Assembly: GCA_938009055.1 (NCBI GenBank)
Contig: CALLIO010000141.1
Location: 1-12,226, forward strand
Origin: an uncultured Altererythrobacter sp.
Lineage (GTDB): Bacteria > Pseudomonadota > Alphaproteobacteria > Sphingomonadales > Sphingomonadaceae
Length of the DNA stretch: 12,226 bases
Reading direction: 5' to 3'
The position numbers and the translations under genes are program-made. The notes under the pieces were generated by a model that made no database searches, was not told where the DNA came from, and saw nothing but the letters and a program-made list of their open reading frames with translations. Below are positions 1-5,697 of the stretch, piece after piece. Numbering within the stretch: position 1 is the first letter of the stretch; every line of letters begins with the position of its first letter.

Positions 1-410
1 CTCGCGAGTTTGAAAAACTCGGGTTACCGTTTCAGGTAGCTGAAGGCACAAGATGGGAAAAAATGGTCGAGCACCATGTCGCTAACAATTGCCCTGCTGC
101 CTATCGTCGCATGTACAATTACTTGGTTATCTATGGTGCCTTAAGGTTACTGGCATTTATTCTTATTATTGCTTGCTGGATACTGATCATAAAATCAACG
201 ATCGCATACTTTGATCCGTCAGGTTGGGAGTTTTCGCTGCGAAGGCTGGTCCTCATATCCGGCACTTCAATGACCGCATATTTTTCGATCCTAGCTTTTG
301 CTAAGTTCAATCGACGCTACTTTGAAGAATCTATTCTAGCTTTCACATTGGTTACGATCAATTCTGACAGGGGCCGGAAGCGTCCGCTATTCAACAGATA
401 CCAATTGTAG
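1..410 (+). CDS. 3' fragment of an unrecognised membrane protein (5' end outside window)
   Basis: The reading frame is open from base 3 to a TAG at 408-410, so the gene probably starts upstream of the window; the ATG at 63 is likely internal, as it has no ribosome-binding site in front and the frame upstream reads as ordinary protein. About 135 residues are visible. Two hydrophobic stretches (around nt 138-210 and 243-305) should each cross the inner membrane, and a charged tail rich in Arg ends the protein. I do not recognise the family. The segment is clearly AT-richer than the genes from 957 onward, which suggests recently acquired DNA, and the non-genic repeat-rich stretch that follows fits the edge of an accessory region. 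A role cannot be assigned from what is visible. Confidence 0.6.
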   Translation, partial: REFEKLGLPFQVAEGTRWEKMVEHHVANNCPAAYRRMYNYLVIYGALRLLAFILIIACWILIIKSTIAYFDPSGWEFSLRRLVLISGTSMTAYFSILAFAKFNRRYFEESILAFTLVTINSDRGRKRPLFNRYQL

Positions 411-470
411 ACTGAGCGCTTTGGCTACACCTAGATAAGCAAATTACGAACGCTCACCGACTAGGTGGTC

Positions 471-513
471 GAGCTCCGCCACAAAGCCAGTGACGTAGCG
501 TCCAGAACCTTGG
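471..513 (+). repeat. Left arm of diverged ~43-bp inverted repeat
   Basis: Bases 471-491 match the reverse complement of 761-781 at 20 of 21 positions, the exception being an A for a C at 483. The similarity continues inward with scattered mismatches (about 15 of 22) to a shared ACCTTGG ending at 513, opposite 739. Each arm begins with GAGCTCCGCCAC read from the outside. The same four bases GGTC lie immediately outside both arms (467-470 and 782-785) in direct orientation, as a short target duplication would, though four bases could be chance. Confidence 0.7.
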
Positions 514-653
514 TACTCAGTGGTTAACTCTGACCCAGAAACGAGCGGCGCTGTGCGGATGGCTCTCGGTGAGTGTTTCGGGCGTTTTGTGTTTGTTTGA
601 TTAGCCTCAAGCGCCGGCGTTCGCGTCCGCTCACTTGGCTATCCTCGGGGTCC

Positions 654-945
654 CGCCGCCTTCGGCGCCACCCCTGCGGTGCGGCCTTTGGCCTTGCGGG
701 CCTGCGGCCCGTTCCTTGTGCTCCTTAGCTAGCTCGCTCCAAGGTACTCGGTGCTTTGTAACTGGCTTGGTGGCGGAGCTCGGTCGGCGACTAGCCGACC
801 GCAAGGGCGACTGCCCGCCCGCAGCGCCGATAGGCGCGAGGAGATCGCACCCACGGAGGTGGGTGCCGGAAACAAAAACTCAAACAAAAAACTCAAACCT
901 CTCACCCCAGATCGAGAGCGATCCGCATCGCTCCAAGACCCTTGG
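654..945. repeat. Array of short perfect hairpins
   Basis: Nine perfect or near-perfect stem-loops follow one another: 654-667 (5-bp stem), 683-693 (4), 697-711 (6), 782-800 (7, loop GACTA), 805-816 (4, loop GACT), 824-837 (5, loop GATA), 848-865 (7, loop GGAG), 916-933 (7, loop CCGC) and 933-945 (5, loop ACC). The loops are 3 to 5 bases and the stems do not share one sequence, so this is not one repeated unit. A transcript from either strand would be highly structured. No promoter, intron core or CRISPR-like periodicity was recognised. Confidence 0.65.
739..781 (-). repeat. Right arm of diverged ~43-bp inverted repeat
   Basis: This is the partner of the arm at 471-513, in opposite orientation. 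The outer 21 bp differ at one position and the inner part is more diverged. The 225 bp between the arms contain no transposase and no recognisable gene. This layout is compatible with a small non-autonomous inverted-repeat element about 311 bp long, or with an old inverted duplication of a segment that was once part of a gene. Confidence 0.7.
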
Positions 946-956
946 CTCTAAACTTC

Positions 957-1463
957 TCAAACAGCGCCGAGCAGCACTTTCGAATAGGCAATGTGGAAAC
1001 CCATCAGTGCCTTCATCGCCGGATGGTCGGGTTCACCCACCCAGCTTCCGAAGTAAAGTTTGGTCGCGCCGCCTGTTGGCTCAACGCACAACCAGCTCGC
1101 TGTGCGCTTTTGGAAATCCTGCATCAGGATCTGGGTCTCGTCGCGCTCGATCAGATTCCATGCGGCGAAGCTATCCACCTCGCCCCTTGCCAGCGCGCGG
1201 GCGTCATCGCTCGACGCGCCCTTGCCGATTGCGCCGAGCGCCAACCGCTCTGGCCGAAACGCCCAGCTGCAATAAAAGCGCTCGATAAAATCGGGCAGCG
1301 TTACTGCACCCACCTCCTCGCGCATGAAACAATCGCGATAATGATGCGGCTCGCCAAAACTGGCGAGCAAGCTGCCTTGCGGCACGGATACGGGGGTCAC
1401 TTGCGCCATAGGCACAGTTTTAATGCGCTGCGCGGGTTCCCACCAGTGCACAGGGCGCAACAA
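957..1463 (-). CDS. Conserved hypothetical protein, 168 aa (possibly DUF2867-like)
   Basis: The frame ends in TGA at 957-959 and is stopped just upstream of the TTG at 1463. GTG (about 1451) and ATG (1409) are alternative starts; none has a clear Shine-Dalgarno site, so the N-terminus is uncertain. The ATG would give about 150 residues. The protein has no signal peptide and no membrane segment and is probably cytoplasmic. The C-terminal part, with an R-T-x-S-W-L pattern near residues 120-125, then T-K-L-Y-F-G-S (134-140) and H-I-A-Y-S-K-V-L-L (157-165), resembles the end of DUF2867-type proteins of unknown function, but that assignment is tentative. It stands apart from its neighbours: the next possible gene on this strand is 71 bp upstream and the hairpin-rich stretch lies downstream. 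Confidence 0.62.
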   Translation of the reverse strand: MLRPVHWWEPAQRIKTVPMAQVTPVSVPQGSLLASFGEPHHYRDCFMREEVGAVTLPDFIERFYCSWAFRPERLALGAIGKGASSDDARALARGEVDSFAAWNLIERDETQILMQDFQKRTASWLCVEPTGGATKLYFGSWVGEPDHPAMKALMGFHIAYSKVLLGAV

Positions 1464-1534
1464 ATGCTGCGTTTAGAAGAGCCAGGTTCTGGGCTTTGCC
1501 ATCGGCTTCTCGCTCGCTGCGCATTAGTAGCAAA

Positions 1535-1678
1535 TCAGCGGGTCACTTCGGGCGCGAAATAGATCACGCAGAAAGTTGCAATGGGCAATAGGAACAGCGC
1601 TGCATCGAGCCATCCCAAACGCCTTGCCTTGCGGCCTTGGCGGATCTGGTCGAGCGGAAGATGCTGGTTGGGTTTCAT
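1535..1678 (-). CDS. Possible 47-aa single-helix membrane protein
   Basis: A short open frame runs from ATG at 1676-1678 to TGA at 1535-1537. It has a polar, basic N-terminal half (Q-x-R-Q-G-R-K-A-R-R, residues 11-20) followed by one hydrophobic helix of about 20 residues (22-42, L-G-W-L-D-A-A-L-F-L-L-P) and a short tail. The positive-inside rule would place the N-terminus in the cytoplasm. No good Shine-Dalgarno site precedes the ATG, and the frame stays open upstream without another obvious start. I do not recognise it. Supporting points are the coherent membrane-protein layout and the same orientation as the genes on both sides; against it are its size and the missing ribosome-binding site. 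Confidence 0.4.
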   Translation of the reverse strand: MKPNQHLPLDQIRQGRKARRLGWLDAALFLLPIATFCVIYFAPEVTR

Positions 1679-1776
1679 GCCAAGAATTGTGGCCCCAATC
1701 GAGTCAAAATCGGGCCAAAACGGTCCTGCGTATTTCTGCGGATTTGAGGCGCTGTGTTTGCTGCGGCAAGGCGCGC

Positions 1777-1826
1777 ATCTCGCGAGGTCTCGCGAGGTCT
1801 AGGTGTTATCTCGAGTTATCTCTAAA
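1777..1826. repeat. Two adjacent 10-bp tandem duplications
   Basis: The 10-mer TCTCGCGAGG occurs twice in a row from about 1778, followed by a partial third TCTAGG. Immediately after, GTTATCTC occurs twice with 10-bp spacing (around 1804-1821). The first unit contains the palindrome CTCGCGAG, so each copy could form a small symmetrical binding site. The stretch lies between the lipoprotein gene that ends at 1886 and the possible small gene at 1678, where no other gene is seen. Confidence 0.6.
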
Positions 1827-1885
1827 CCAGGTTTGGGGCGGTTTTGAAGCCTTGTTATCGCCCCGAATGCGCCCTTATTTCTGGC

Positions 1886-2539
1886 CTATTCCTGGCCCCA
1901 AGCAGCCGGAGGAGCATCCACTGCCTCGCTCAAATCAAACTCAACGCGGAACAATCGCTCTTCCGGCGCGCCGCCGGCAATCGTGCGTTTCAATTGATAG
2001 GCATAGGTCGGTTCCGGCGCATCGGAGCCATCCACTTCAACCGTCCAGACATTGTGGACCGAGGCAGGAAGCTCCTGCTCTTCGAATAAGGCAATGCTTT
2101 CTGGATCAACGATGAAATGCTGCGCGTCCAGCGTGCCCGCCTCAACCGTATCGCCGCCATACATAGTGACCGGATCGCTGGTTCCGTCGGAATGCCGGTG
2201 ATCGTGTTTGAGGCGCAGCTTTTCGCCCTCGCGCGTGATGACCCATGTGCGCGAGCGGTCCCATTCCTCATCCGTCTTCACATGGAAGGGCACATCAATC
2301 CGCTCGTCCGAACAATGGCGCACTTGCATCACCATTTCAGCATTGGCGAAATCTGCATCGGTTGCATCATTGCTGACGAGCTTTCCGGCAAAAGCCTTGC
2401 CGCAATGCGAGCTGAGCGCTGCAAACCACTGGTCAGCGGGTGAGGCATTTTCGCCAAGGTCACTGTCGCCCGCCATGTCCGAGCAGGACGCCAGCAGAAG
2501 GGTTCCGGCCATAAGGCCGATCAATCGGATATGTGTCAT
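1886..2539 (-). CDS. Predicted lipoprotein of unknown function, 217 aa
   Basis: I chose the ATG at 2537-2539 because it gives a proper lipoprotein signal: a short charged start, a hydrophobic core and the lipobox L-A-S-C with Cys19. A Shine-Dalgarno-like AAGGG lies about 10 bases upstream. The open frame continues much further upstream but there it overlaps the DUF4870-like gene in another frame. The mature protein is acidic, with one Cys at the start of the mature domain and a second in the M-Q-V-R-H-C-S segment (about residue 79) plus a Cys in S-S-H-C-G, which could form a disulfide. A His/Asp-rich patch (K-H-D-H-R-H-S-D) sits mid-protein. I do not recognise a named family. It probably sits in the periplasm attached to a membrane. 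It starts 14 bp after the DUF4870-like gene ends, so the two are likely co-transcribed. Confidence 0.75.
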   Translation of the reverse strand: MTHIRLIGLMAGTLLLASCSDMAGDSDLGENASPADQWFAALSSHCGKAFAGKLVSNDATDADFANAEMVMQVRHCSDERIDVPFHVKTDEEWDRSRTWVITREGEKLRLKHDHRHSDGTSDPVTMYGGDTVEAGTLDAQHFIVDPESIALFEEQELPASVHNVWTVEVDGSDAPEPTYAYQLKRTIAGGAPEERLFRVEFDLSEAVDAPPAAWGQE

Positions 2540-2553
2540 TTTCTTGAAAGCCC

Positions 2554-2943
2554 TTAGATCAGCAAGGTTTCCGGATCGGGCATGGGTTCCTGCTTTTGCG
2601 CCTTGATGATGCTCATGATCGAGCGCACCGCGACCCAGATTGCAGCGGCCATCAAAATGGGAATGCCAATCAGAACGATCGACAGAACAATCCCGACTAT
2701 CGATGCGAGGAAACCAATCCAAAAGGTGCGGATCAGATAGGTAAGATGCGAGGCCATCCACTCAGGATTGTCTTCGCCCGACCAAACATGCGCCAGCACA
2801 ATCCCTACCAGCCCCGAAATGCCAGTGAAGTAACTGCCCAGATACAGCAGGCTGATGATCGTCGGTCGGTTGGCATCAAAGCCATTGTTCGGCGTTGGTG
2901 AGCCTGATGGCTTGGGAGCCGGTGTTTCTGGTGTATCTGTCAT
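2554..2943 (-). CDS. DUF4870-like small membrane protein, 129 aa
   Basis: The start at ATG 2941-2943 has a good Shine-Dalgarno stretch (GGGGAAG) 7-8 bases upstream; an in-frame TTG or GTG further up would add a non-hydrophobic extension and is less likely. The first 25 residues are Pro/Thr/Ser-rich and polar. Hydrophobic segments follow at roughly residues 28-52 and 74-106, the second long enough for two helices. The pattern, with an N-terminal Pro-rich tail, helix, short W-x-x-x-x-x-P-E-W-M-x-S-H loop, then paired helices, is that of the DUF4870 (Tic20-like) proteins; their function is unknown. The protein should be in the inner membrane. The lipoprotein gene follows after 14 bp, and the nuclease gene lies 108 bp upstream on the same strand. 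Confidence 0.8.
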   Translation of the reverse strand: MTDTPETPAPKPSGSPTPNNGFDANRPTIISLLYLGSYFTGISGLVGIVLAHVWSGEDNPEWMASHLTYLIRTFWIGFLASIVGIVLSIVLIGIPILMAAAIWVAVRSIMSIIKAQKQEPMPDPETLLI

Positions 2944-3051
2944 GGCTGCAACTTCCCCTTTGTTTGCATGGTCCCTGATCTTCGTGCGTAAGGGTATACA
3001 GAAGTCTTGCCCCGATGCCAAAACGGCATTGCCTGGGCGCTGTGGGAAGCT

Positions 3052-3615
3052 TTAGCCGCACCAATCCTTAGGCGCCCATCCCCAGCCGCTTTCAGCGCCC
3101 AGACCCTTGGCCAGCATATGGTCTGCAAGCTGGTCATAGCCGCCCTTACCATCCGGCCTGCGCAATGCGCGCAATTCGCGGCCATATTGATCTTTGGGCG
3201 GGCTTGCGCCCCCATCCCATTCGTAAGAGCCAGCAGCCAGCCAGCTATGCAAAGCGCGTTTGGCTTCAAGCGCTTGGCGCTTTTCAGCCTCGCAATCGCC
3301 ATCCAATTCAGGCGCGTCATAGCCCGTAATCCGGATGCGCCGTGCTGCATCGCCGCGGCGGATATGCAGCGTGTCTCCATCCACCACACAGGCGCGGCCA
3401 GCGCCCTTTTCGCCGCATAGGCCAAAGCTAAGCGCGACCCCTGTTTCTAGGCTCGGGCGTTCCCATTCCTTTGGCTTGCTTTCAGGTCTTAGGAAGAACC
3501 ACCAAACCGCCATAATGAAAAGCAGGAAGATCGGCGTGCGCCACCAGATCCACCAATTGGTGATGGATGATCTTCTGCGATTCTTATGTCTGAGGGGGGA
3601 ACGGAAGCGAGCCAT
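3052..3615 (-). CDS. Membrane-anchored thermonuclease (SNase-type) protein, 187 aa
   Basis: This protein belongs to the staphylococcal nuclease family, which cuts DNA and RNA using calcium. The start at ATG 3613-3615 gives a basic N-terminus (residues 1-19), a single membrane helix (about 28-42, with several Trp) and then the nuclease domain (about 58-187). Key residues seen: V-V-D-G-D-T with Asp81 (matches Asp21 of the S. aureus enzyme), Arg95 and D-A-P-E with Asp100 and Glu103 (matching Arg35, Asp40, Glu43), and D-Q-Y-G-R with Arg146 (matching Arg87). All catalytic positions are therefore present. Extra Cys residues at 67, 76, 108 and 186 suggest disulfides and an outward-facing domain. Given the N-terminal helix and basic leader, it is probably tethered to the inner membrane with the nuclease in the periplasm; the substrate is unknown. 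Confidence 0.9.
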   Translation of the reverse strand: MARFRSPLRHKNRRRSSITNWWIWWRTPIFLLFIMAVWWFFLRPESKPKEWERPSLETGVALSFGLCGEKGAGRACVVDGDTLHIRRGDAARRIRITGYDAPELDGDCEAEKRQALEAKRALHSWLAAGSYEWDGGASPPKDQYGRELRALRRPDGKGGYDQLADHMLAKGLGAESGWGWAPKDWCG

Positions 3616-3682
3616 CACCTGAGGGAGTAGCACTAAGTCCGATGCGCTCTCAAGCGGGCGCAAGTTGAGATGCCAGAATAGC

Positions 3683-3720
3683 AAACAGGCTGCGAGACGG
3701 GGTAATTGTCTCGCAGCCTG
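3683..3720 (-). terminator. Rho-independent terminator of the bufferin-like gene
   Basis: A perfect 13-bp stem pairs 3686-3698 with 3708-3720 around a 9-base loop. Read on the minus strand it is followed by TTTGCTATTCT, a short T-rich tail. It lies 57 bp downstream of the stop of the bufferin-like gene (3778) and upstream of the nuclease gene start (3615), so it should separate the two transcripts. On the plus strand the tail is not T-rich, so a minus-strand role is preferred. Confidence 0.75.
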
Positions 3721-3777
3721 CGCCTCTCGCTGATCGTGCAAGAGGAAACCGGAACTGGGCCCGGCTATGGCTGATGC

Positions 3778-4167
3778 TTACGCTTCGATTGGCGTCAGCG
3801 AACCTTTGCCATTGGGACCGGCATCGGTGGTGGCGCATTCGCCATCGTCGACATAAGTCCACGCATTGCCTTGGTAGTCAGTGGTGCTCGAGCCGGCGCA
3901 AGTTGTGCCCGGGCCAGCAGCGCAATCGTTCTTGCCAGCAAGCGCAATGCCGAAGCATTTGTCTTTCTCGCCATCGCCAACAACAGAAGCTTCAAATACG
4001 AATGCGCCGTCTTCCATCGCGCCTTCTTCCATAGCTTCTTCAACGCTGGTTCCGTCTGCGGCTGCCATAGCGTCCTTGTCAGCATCATCTGCTGCGCCAG
4101 AACAAGCGGCTGCAAGACCAGCTGCGATAGCGAGCGTGATGCCGCCTTTGAGTGAATTCGTGTTCAT
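3778..4167 (-). CDS. Orphan DUF2282 / bufferin-type small secreted protein, 129 aa
   Basis: The C-terminal half carries the DUF2282 signature: K-C-F-G-I-A-L-A-G-K-N-D-C (Cys71, Cys82), then T-T-C-A-G (Cys90), G-N-A-W-T (100-104) and a final G-E-C (Cys111). Family members called bufferins are copper-handling ribosomal peptides whose cysteines are modified by an MNIO (DUF692) enzyme with a DUF2063 partner; here neither partner gene is in the window. The N-terminus is a signal peptide ending L-A-A-A-C-S with Cys22, a weak lipobox, so the protein may be lipid-anchored. Residues 27-69 form an acidic Ala/Asp/Glu-rich linker, longer than I expect for the family. The start at ATG 4165-4167 has GGAGAG five bases upstream. 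It is transcribed alone, with its own terminator and an inverted repeat upstream. Copper binding and modification are inferred from the family only. Confidence 0.8.
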   Translation of the reverse strand: MNTNSLKGGITLAIAAGLAAACSGAADDADKDAMAAADGTSVEEAMEEGAMEDGAFVFEASVVGDGEKDKCFGIALAGKNDCAAGPGTTCAGSSTTDYQGNAWTYVDDGECATTDAGPNGKGSLTPIEA

Positions 4168-4210
4168 ATGCTCTCTCCGTCAATTGAGACTGTCACGCGG
4201 CCCTGCCTTT

Positions 4211-4229
4211 GGTCAGTTTTTGACTGACC
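4211..4229. promoter_or_regulatory. Inverted repeat upstream of the bufferin-like gene
   Basis: GGTCAGT at 4211-4217 and ACTGACC at 4223-4229 are perfect 7-bp inverted arms around TTTTG. The site is 43 bp upstream of the bufferin-like start codon (4167) and 170 bp upstream of argB, in the divergent space between them. Its position suits an operator or a 5' leader hairpin for the minus-strand gene. It lacks a U-tract suited to termination. Which regulator might bind is not known. Confidence 0.4.
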
Positions 4230-4399
4230 CCCTGCCACCGCTACTCACCTGTTCGCTGGCTGGGAGGGATTGGTTACAGGGCGGCCAGAGAAAATTCTTC
4301 GGGTCGGAACCGGCTGGCTATGGCGATCCAGTCTTTGCATCGCATGCATCATGCAGCTAAGCGCGTGGTCAAGATGTTGAGCAATAAGGCGTAGGGCCG

Positions 4400-5299
4400 A
4401 TGACGGGCGAAAATTCCAAGCTGGCGAAAGCCGAAGTTCTGATCGAGGCTCTGCCCTATTTCCAGCGCTATGCCGGACGCACTTTCGTGGTGAAATATGG
4501 CGGTCATGCAATGGGCGATGCCAAGGCCGCGCGTGAATTTGCCGAGGATATTGTCCTGTTAAAGACGGTCGGGATCAATCCGGTCGTCGTGCATGGCGGC
4601 GGCCCGCAAATCGGGGCAATGCTGGAAAAGCTGGGCGTGGAAAGCACCTTTGTCGATGGCTTGCGCGTGACCGACAAAGCCACTGCAGAGATTGCCGAAA
4701 TGGTTTTGTCGGGCGGGATCAACAAGCAATTGGTGAGCTGGATTGCGGGTGCAGGCGGCAAAGCGATTGGTCTGTCGGGCAAGGATGGCGGATTGGTCAC
4801 GGCGACTAAGGCTGAACGGACCACGCGCGATCCGGAATCGAATATCGAGAAGGCGGTGGATCTGGGCTTTGTCGGCGAGCCTTCGCATGTTGACACCAAT
4901 GTGCTCGACACTGCTGTGGCATCGGGCCTGATCCCGATCATCGCGCCGATTGCCGCGGGCGCGGATGGCCATACTTACAATATCAACGCCGATACGATGG
5001 CGGGTGCGATTGCCGCAGCTTTGGGCGCAGCGCGATTGTTTTTGCTGACCGATGTGGCAGGCGTGCTCGACAAAGAGGGCAAACTGCTGACCGATCTTGA
5101 TCCGGCGAGGATTGAGGAATTGAAACAGGATGGCACCATTCAAGGCGGGATGATCCCCAAGCTGGATACTTGCGTGAAAGCGGTCGAGGCGGGCTGCGAA
5201 GCTGCCGTTGTGCTGGACGGGCGCAATGCCCATGCGATGCTGCTCGAATTCTTCACCGCGCGCGGGGCGGGCACGCTGGTGAGCAAACCTGCGGCCTAG
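4400..5299 (+). CDS. argB: Acetylglutamate kinase
   Basis: ArgB phosphorylates N-acetyl-L-glutamate with ATP, the second step of arginine (ornithine) synthesis, in the cytoplasm. The 299-residue length is normal. Visible family motifs are K-Y-G-G-H-A-M (32-38) for phosphate binding, H-G-G-G-P-Q-I (65-71), S-G-G-I-N-K-Q (104-110), N-I-N-A-D-T-M-A-G (194-202) for substrate binding, L-T-D-V-A-G-V (216-222) and G-G-M-I-P-K-L (249-255). The N-terminal helix before residue 20 is of the kind found in hexameric, arginine-inhibited enzymes, so feedback inhibition is plausible. The ATG at 4400 follows a weak GTAGGG. It opens a run of plus-strand genes, with 109 bp before the next one; a short GC hairpin right after its stop (5298-5313) may reduce read-through. 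Confidence 0.97.
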   Translation: MTGENSKLAKAEVLIEALPYFQRYAGRTFVVKYGGHAMGDAKAAREFAEDIVLLKTVGINPVVVHGGGPQIGAMLEKLGVESTFVDGLRVTDKATAEIAEMVLSGGINKQLVSWIAGAGGKAIGLSGKDGGLVTATKAERTTRDPESNIEKAVDLGFVGEPSHVDTNVLDTAVASGLIPIIAPIAAGADGHTYNINADTMAGAIAAALGAARLFLLTDVAGVLDKEGKLLTDLDPARIEELKQDGTIQGGMIPKLDTCVKAVEAGCEAAVVLDGRNAHAMLLEFFTARGAGTLVSKPAA

Positions 5300-5319
5300 G
5301 GGCTCTCACCCCTTGATAA
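5298..5319 (+). terminator. Weak hairpin after argB
   Basis: AGGGG (5298-5302) pairs with CCCCT (5309-5313) around a six-base loop, overlapping the argB stop codon and followed by TGATAAG rather than a T-run. It is a possible but weak attenuating terminator, so argB transcription may continue into the YggT-family gene. Confidence 0.3.
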
Positions 5320-5408
5320 GACGCGCTGGCGCACTAGCTTTAAGCGTATTAGGCGGGTAACACGCATGCAGAAAGCAAAAGCTGCATAGAAGAAGGAAGA
5401 CTGCACCG

Positions 5409-5690
5409 ATGCAAGGTATTGAGGTTCTCTCCCAGATCATCGGAGTTCTGGCCAGCGCTCTGATCATGCTGGTTATTGTCCAGTTTGTGATTGGCTTGCT
5501 ATTCGCGTTTAATGTGGTCAGCCCGTCGAATGAGTTTCTGATGGCGGTCTACAATTCGATCAATCGGCTGCTTGAGCCGATCCTTGGCCCGATCCGGCGT
5601 ATATTGCCCGATACCGGCGCGATTGATTTCTCGCCGCTGGTGCTGATTATCGGCCTCAATATCCTGCAAATCGTCTTGCGGAGCCTGTGA
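5409..5690 (+). CDS. YggT-family membrane protein
   Basis: The 93-residue protein has two hydrophobic segments (about 10-35 and 72-92) separated by the family's typical loop N-x-x-N-R-L-L-E-P-I-L-G-P-I-R-R-I-L-P (about 50-67). YggT proteins are small inner-membrane proteins found next to cell-division, amino-acid and folate genes; in some bacteria they are linked to osmotic stress and cation uptake, but the mechanism is not settled. AAGGAAG stands nine bases before the ATG. The folD start follows the stop after 7 bp, so the two genes are almost certainly co-transcribed. The order argB - yggT - folD is the usual one in this group of alphaproteobacteria as I know it. Confidence 0.93.
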   Translation: MQGIEVLSQIIGVLASALIMLVIVQFVIGLLFAFNVVSPSNEFLMAVYNSINRLLEPILGPIRRILPDTGAIDFSPLVLIIGLNILQIVLRSL

Positions 5691-5697
5691 CCCAATC

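Larger units (their letters stand above)
411..956. other. Gene-free stretch with inverted repeats and many hairpins
   Basis: I see no convincing gene in these 546 bp. Open frames exist on the plus strand, but their translations are low-complexity Arg/Pro/Ala-rich strings that follow from hairpin-forming GC-rich DNA. The stretch contains a pair of diverged inverted repeats (471-513 and 739-781), a series of perfect short-loop hairpins from 654 to 945, and an A-rich duplicated segment at 873-898. The base composition changes from AT-rich (left) to GC-rich (middle). It may be a remnant of a mobile element or the edge of a genomic island; that is inference. Confidence 0.6.

Noticed and set aside
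654..945. CRISPR-like array
   Set aside because: The stems are all different, with no constant repeat and no regular spacer length.
411..956. Possible tmRNA or other known structured RNA
   Set aside because: I looked for a tRNA-like acceptor/T-arm and an alanine-rich tag reading frame and found neither; the hairpins match no RNA family I recognise.
635..1288. Long plus-strand open frames over the hairpin-rich stretch and the 168-aa gene
   Set aside because: Their translations are Arg/Pro/Ser-rich and low in complexity, and they overlap a better minus-strand protein; GC-rich hairpins keep frames open by chance.
2540..2761. Extended N-terminus for the lipoprotein (start at 2761)
   Set aside because: It would overlap the DUF4870-like gene in another frame and bury a perfect lipoprotein signal inside the protein.
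3616..3741. Extended N-terminus for the nuclease (start at 3741)
   Set aside because: It would read through the bufferin-gene terminator hairpin; the ATG at 3615 gives a sensible membrane anchor.
5366..5387. ATGCAG...CTGCAT hairpin before the YggT-family gene as a riboswitch
   Set aside because: A six-pair stem with a ten-base loop is too small and matches no riboswitch class.
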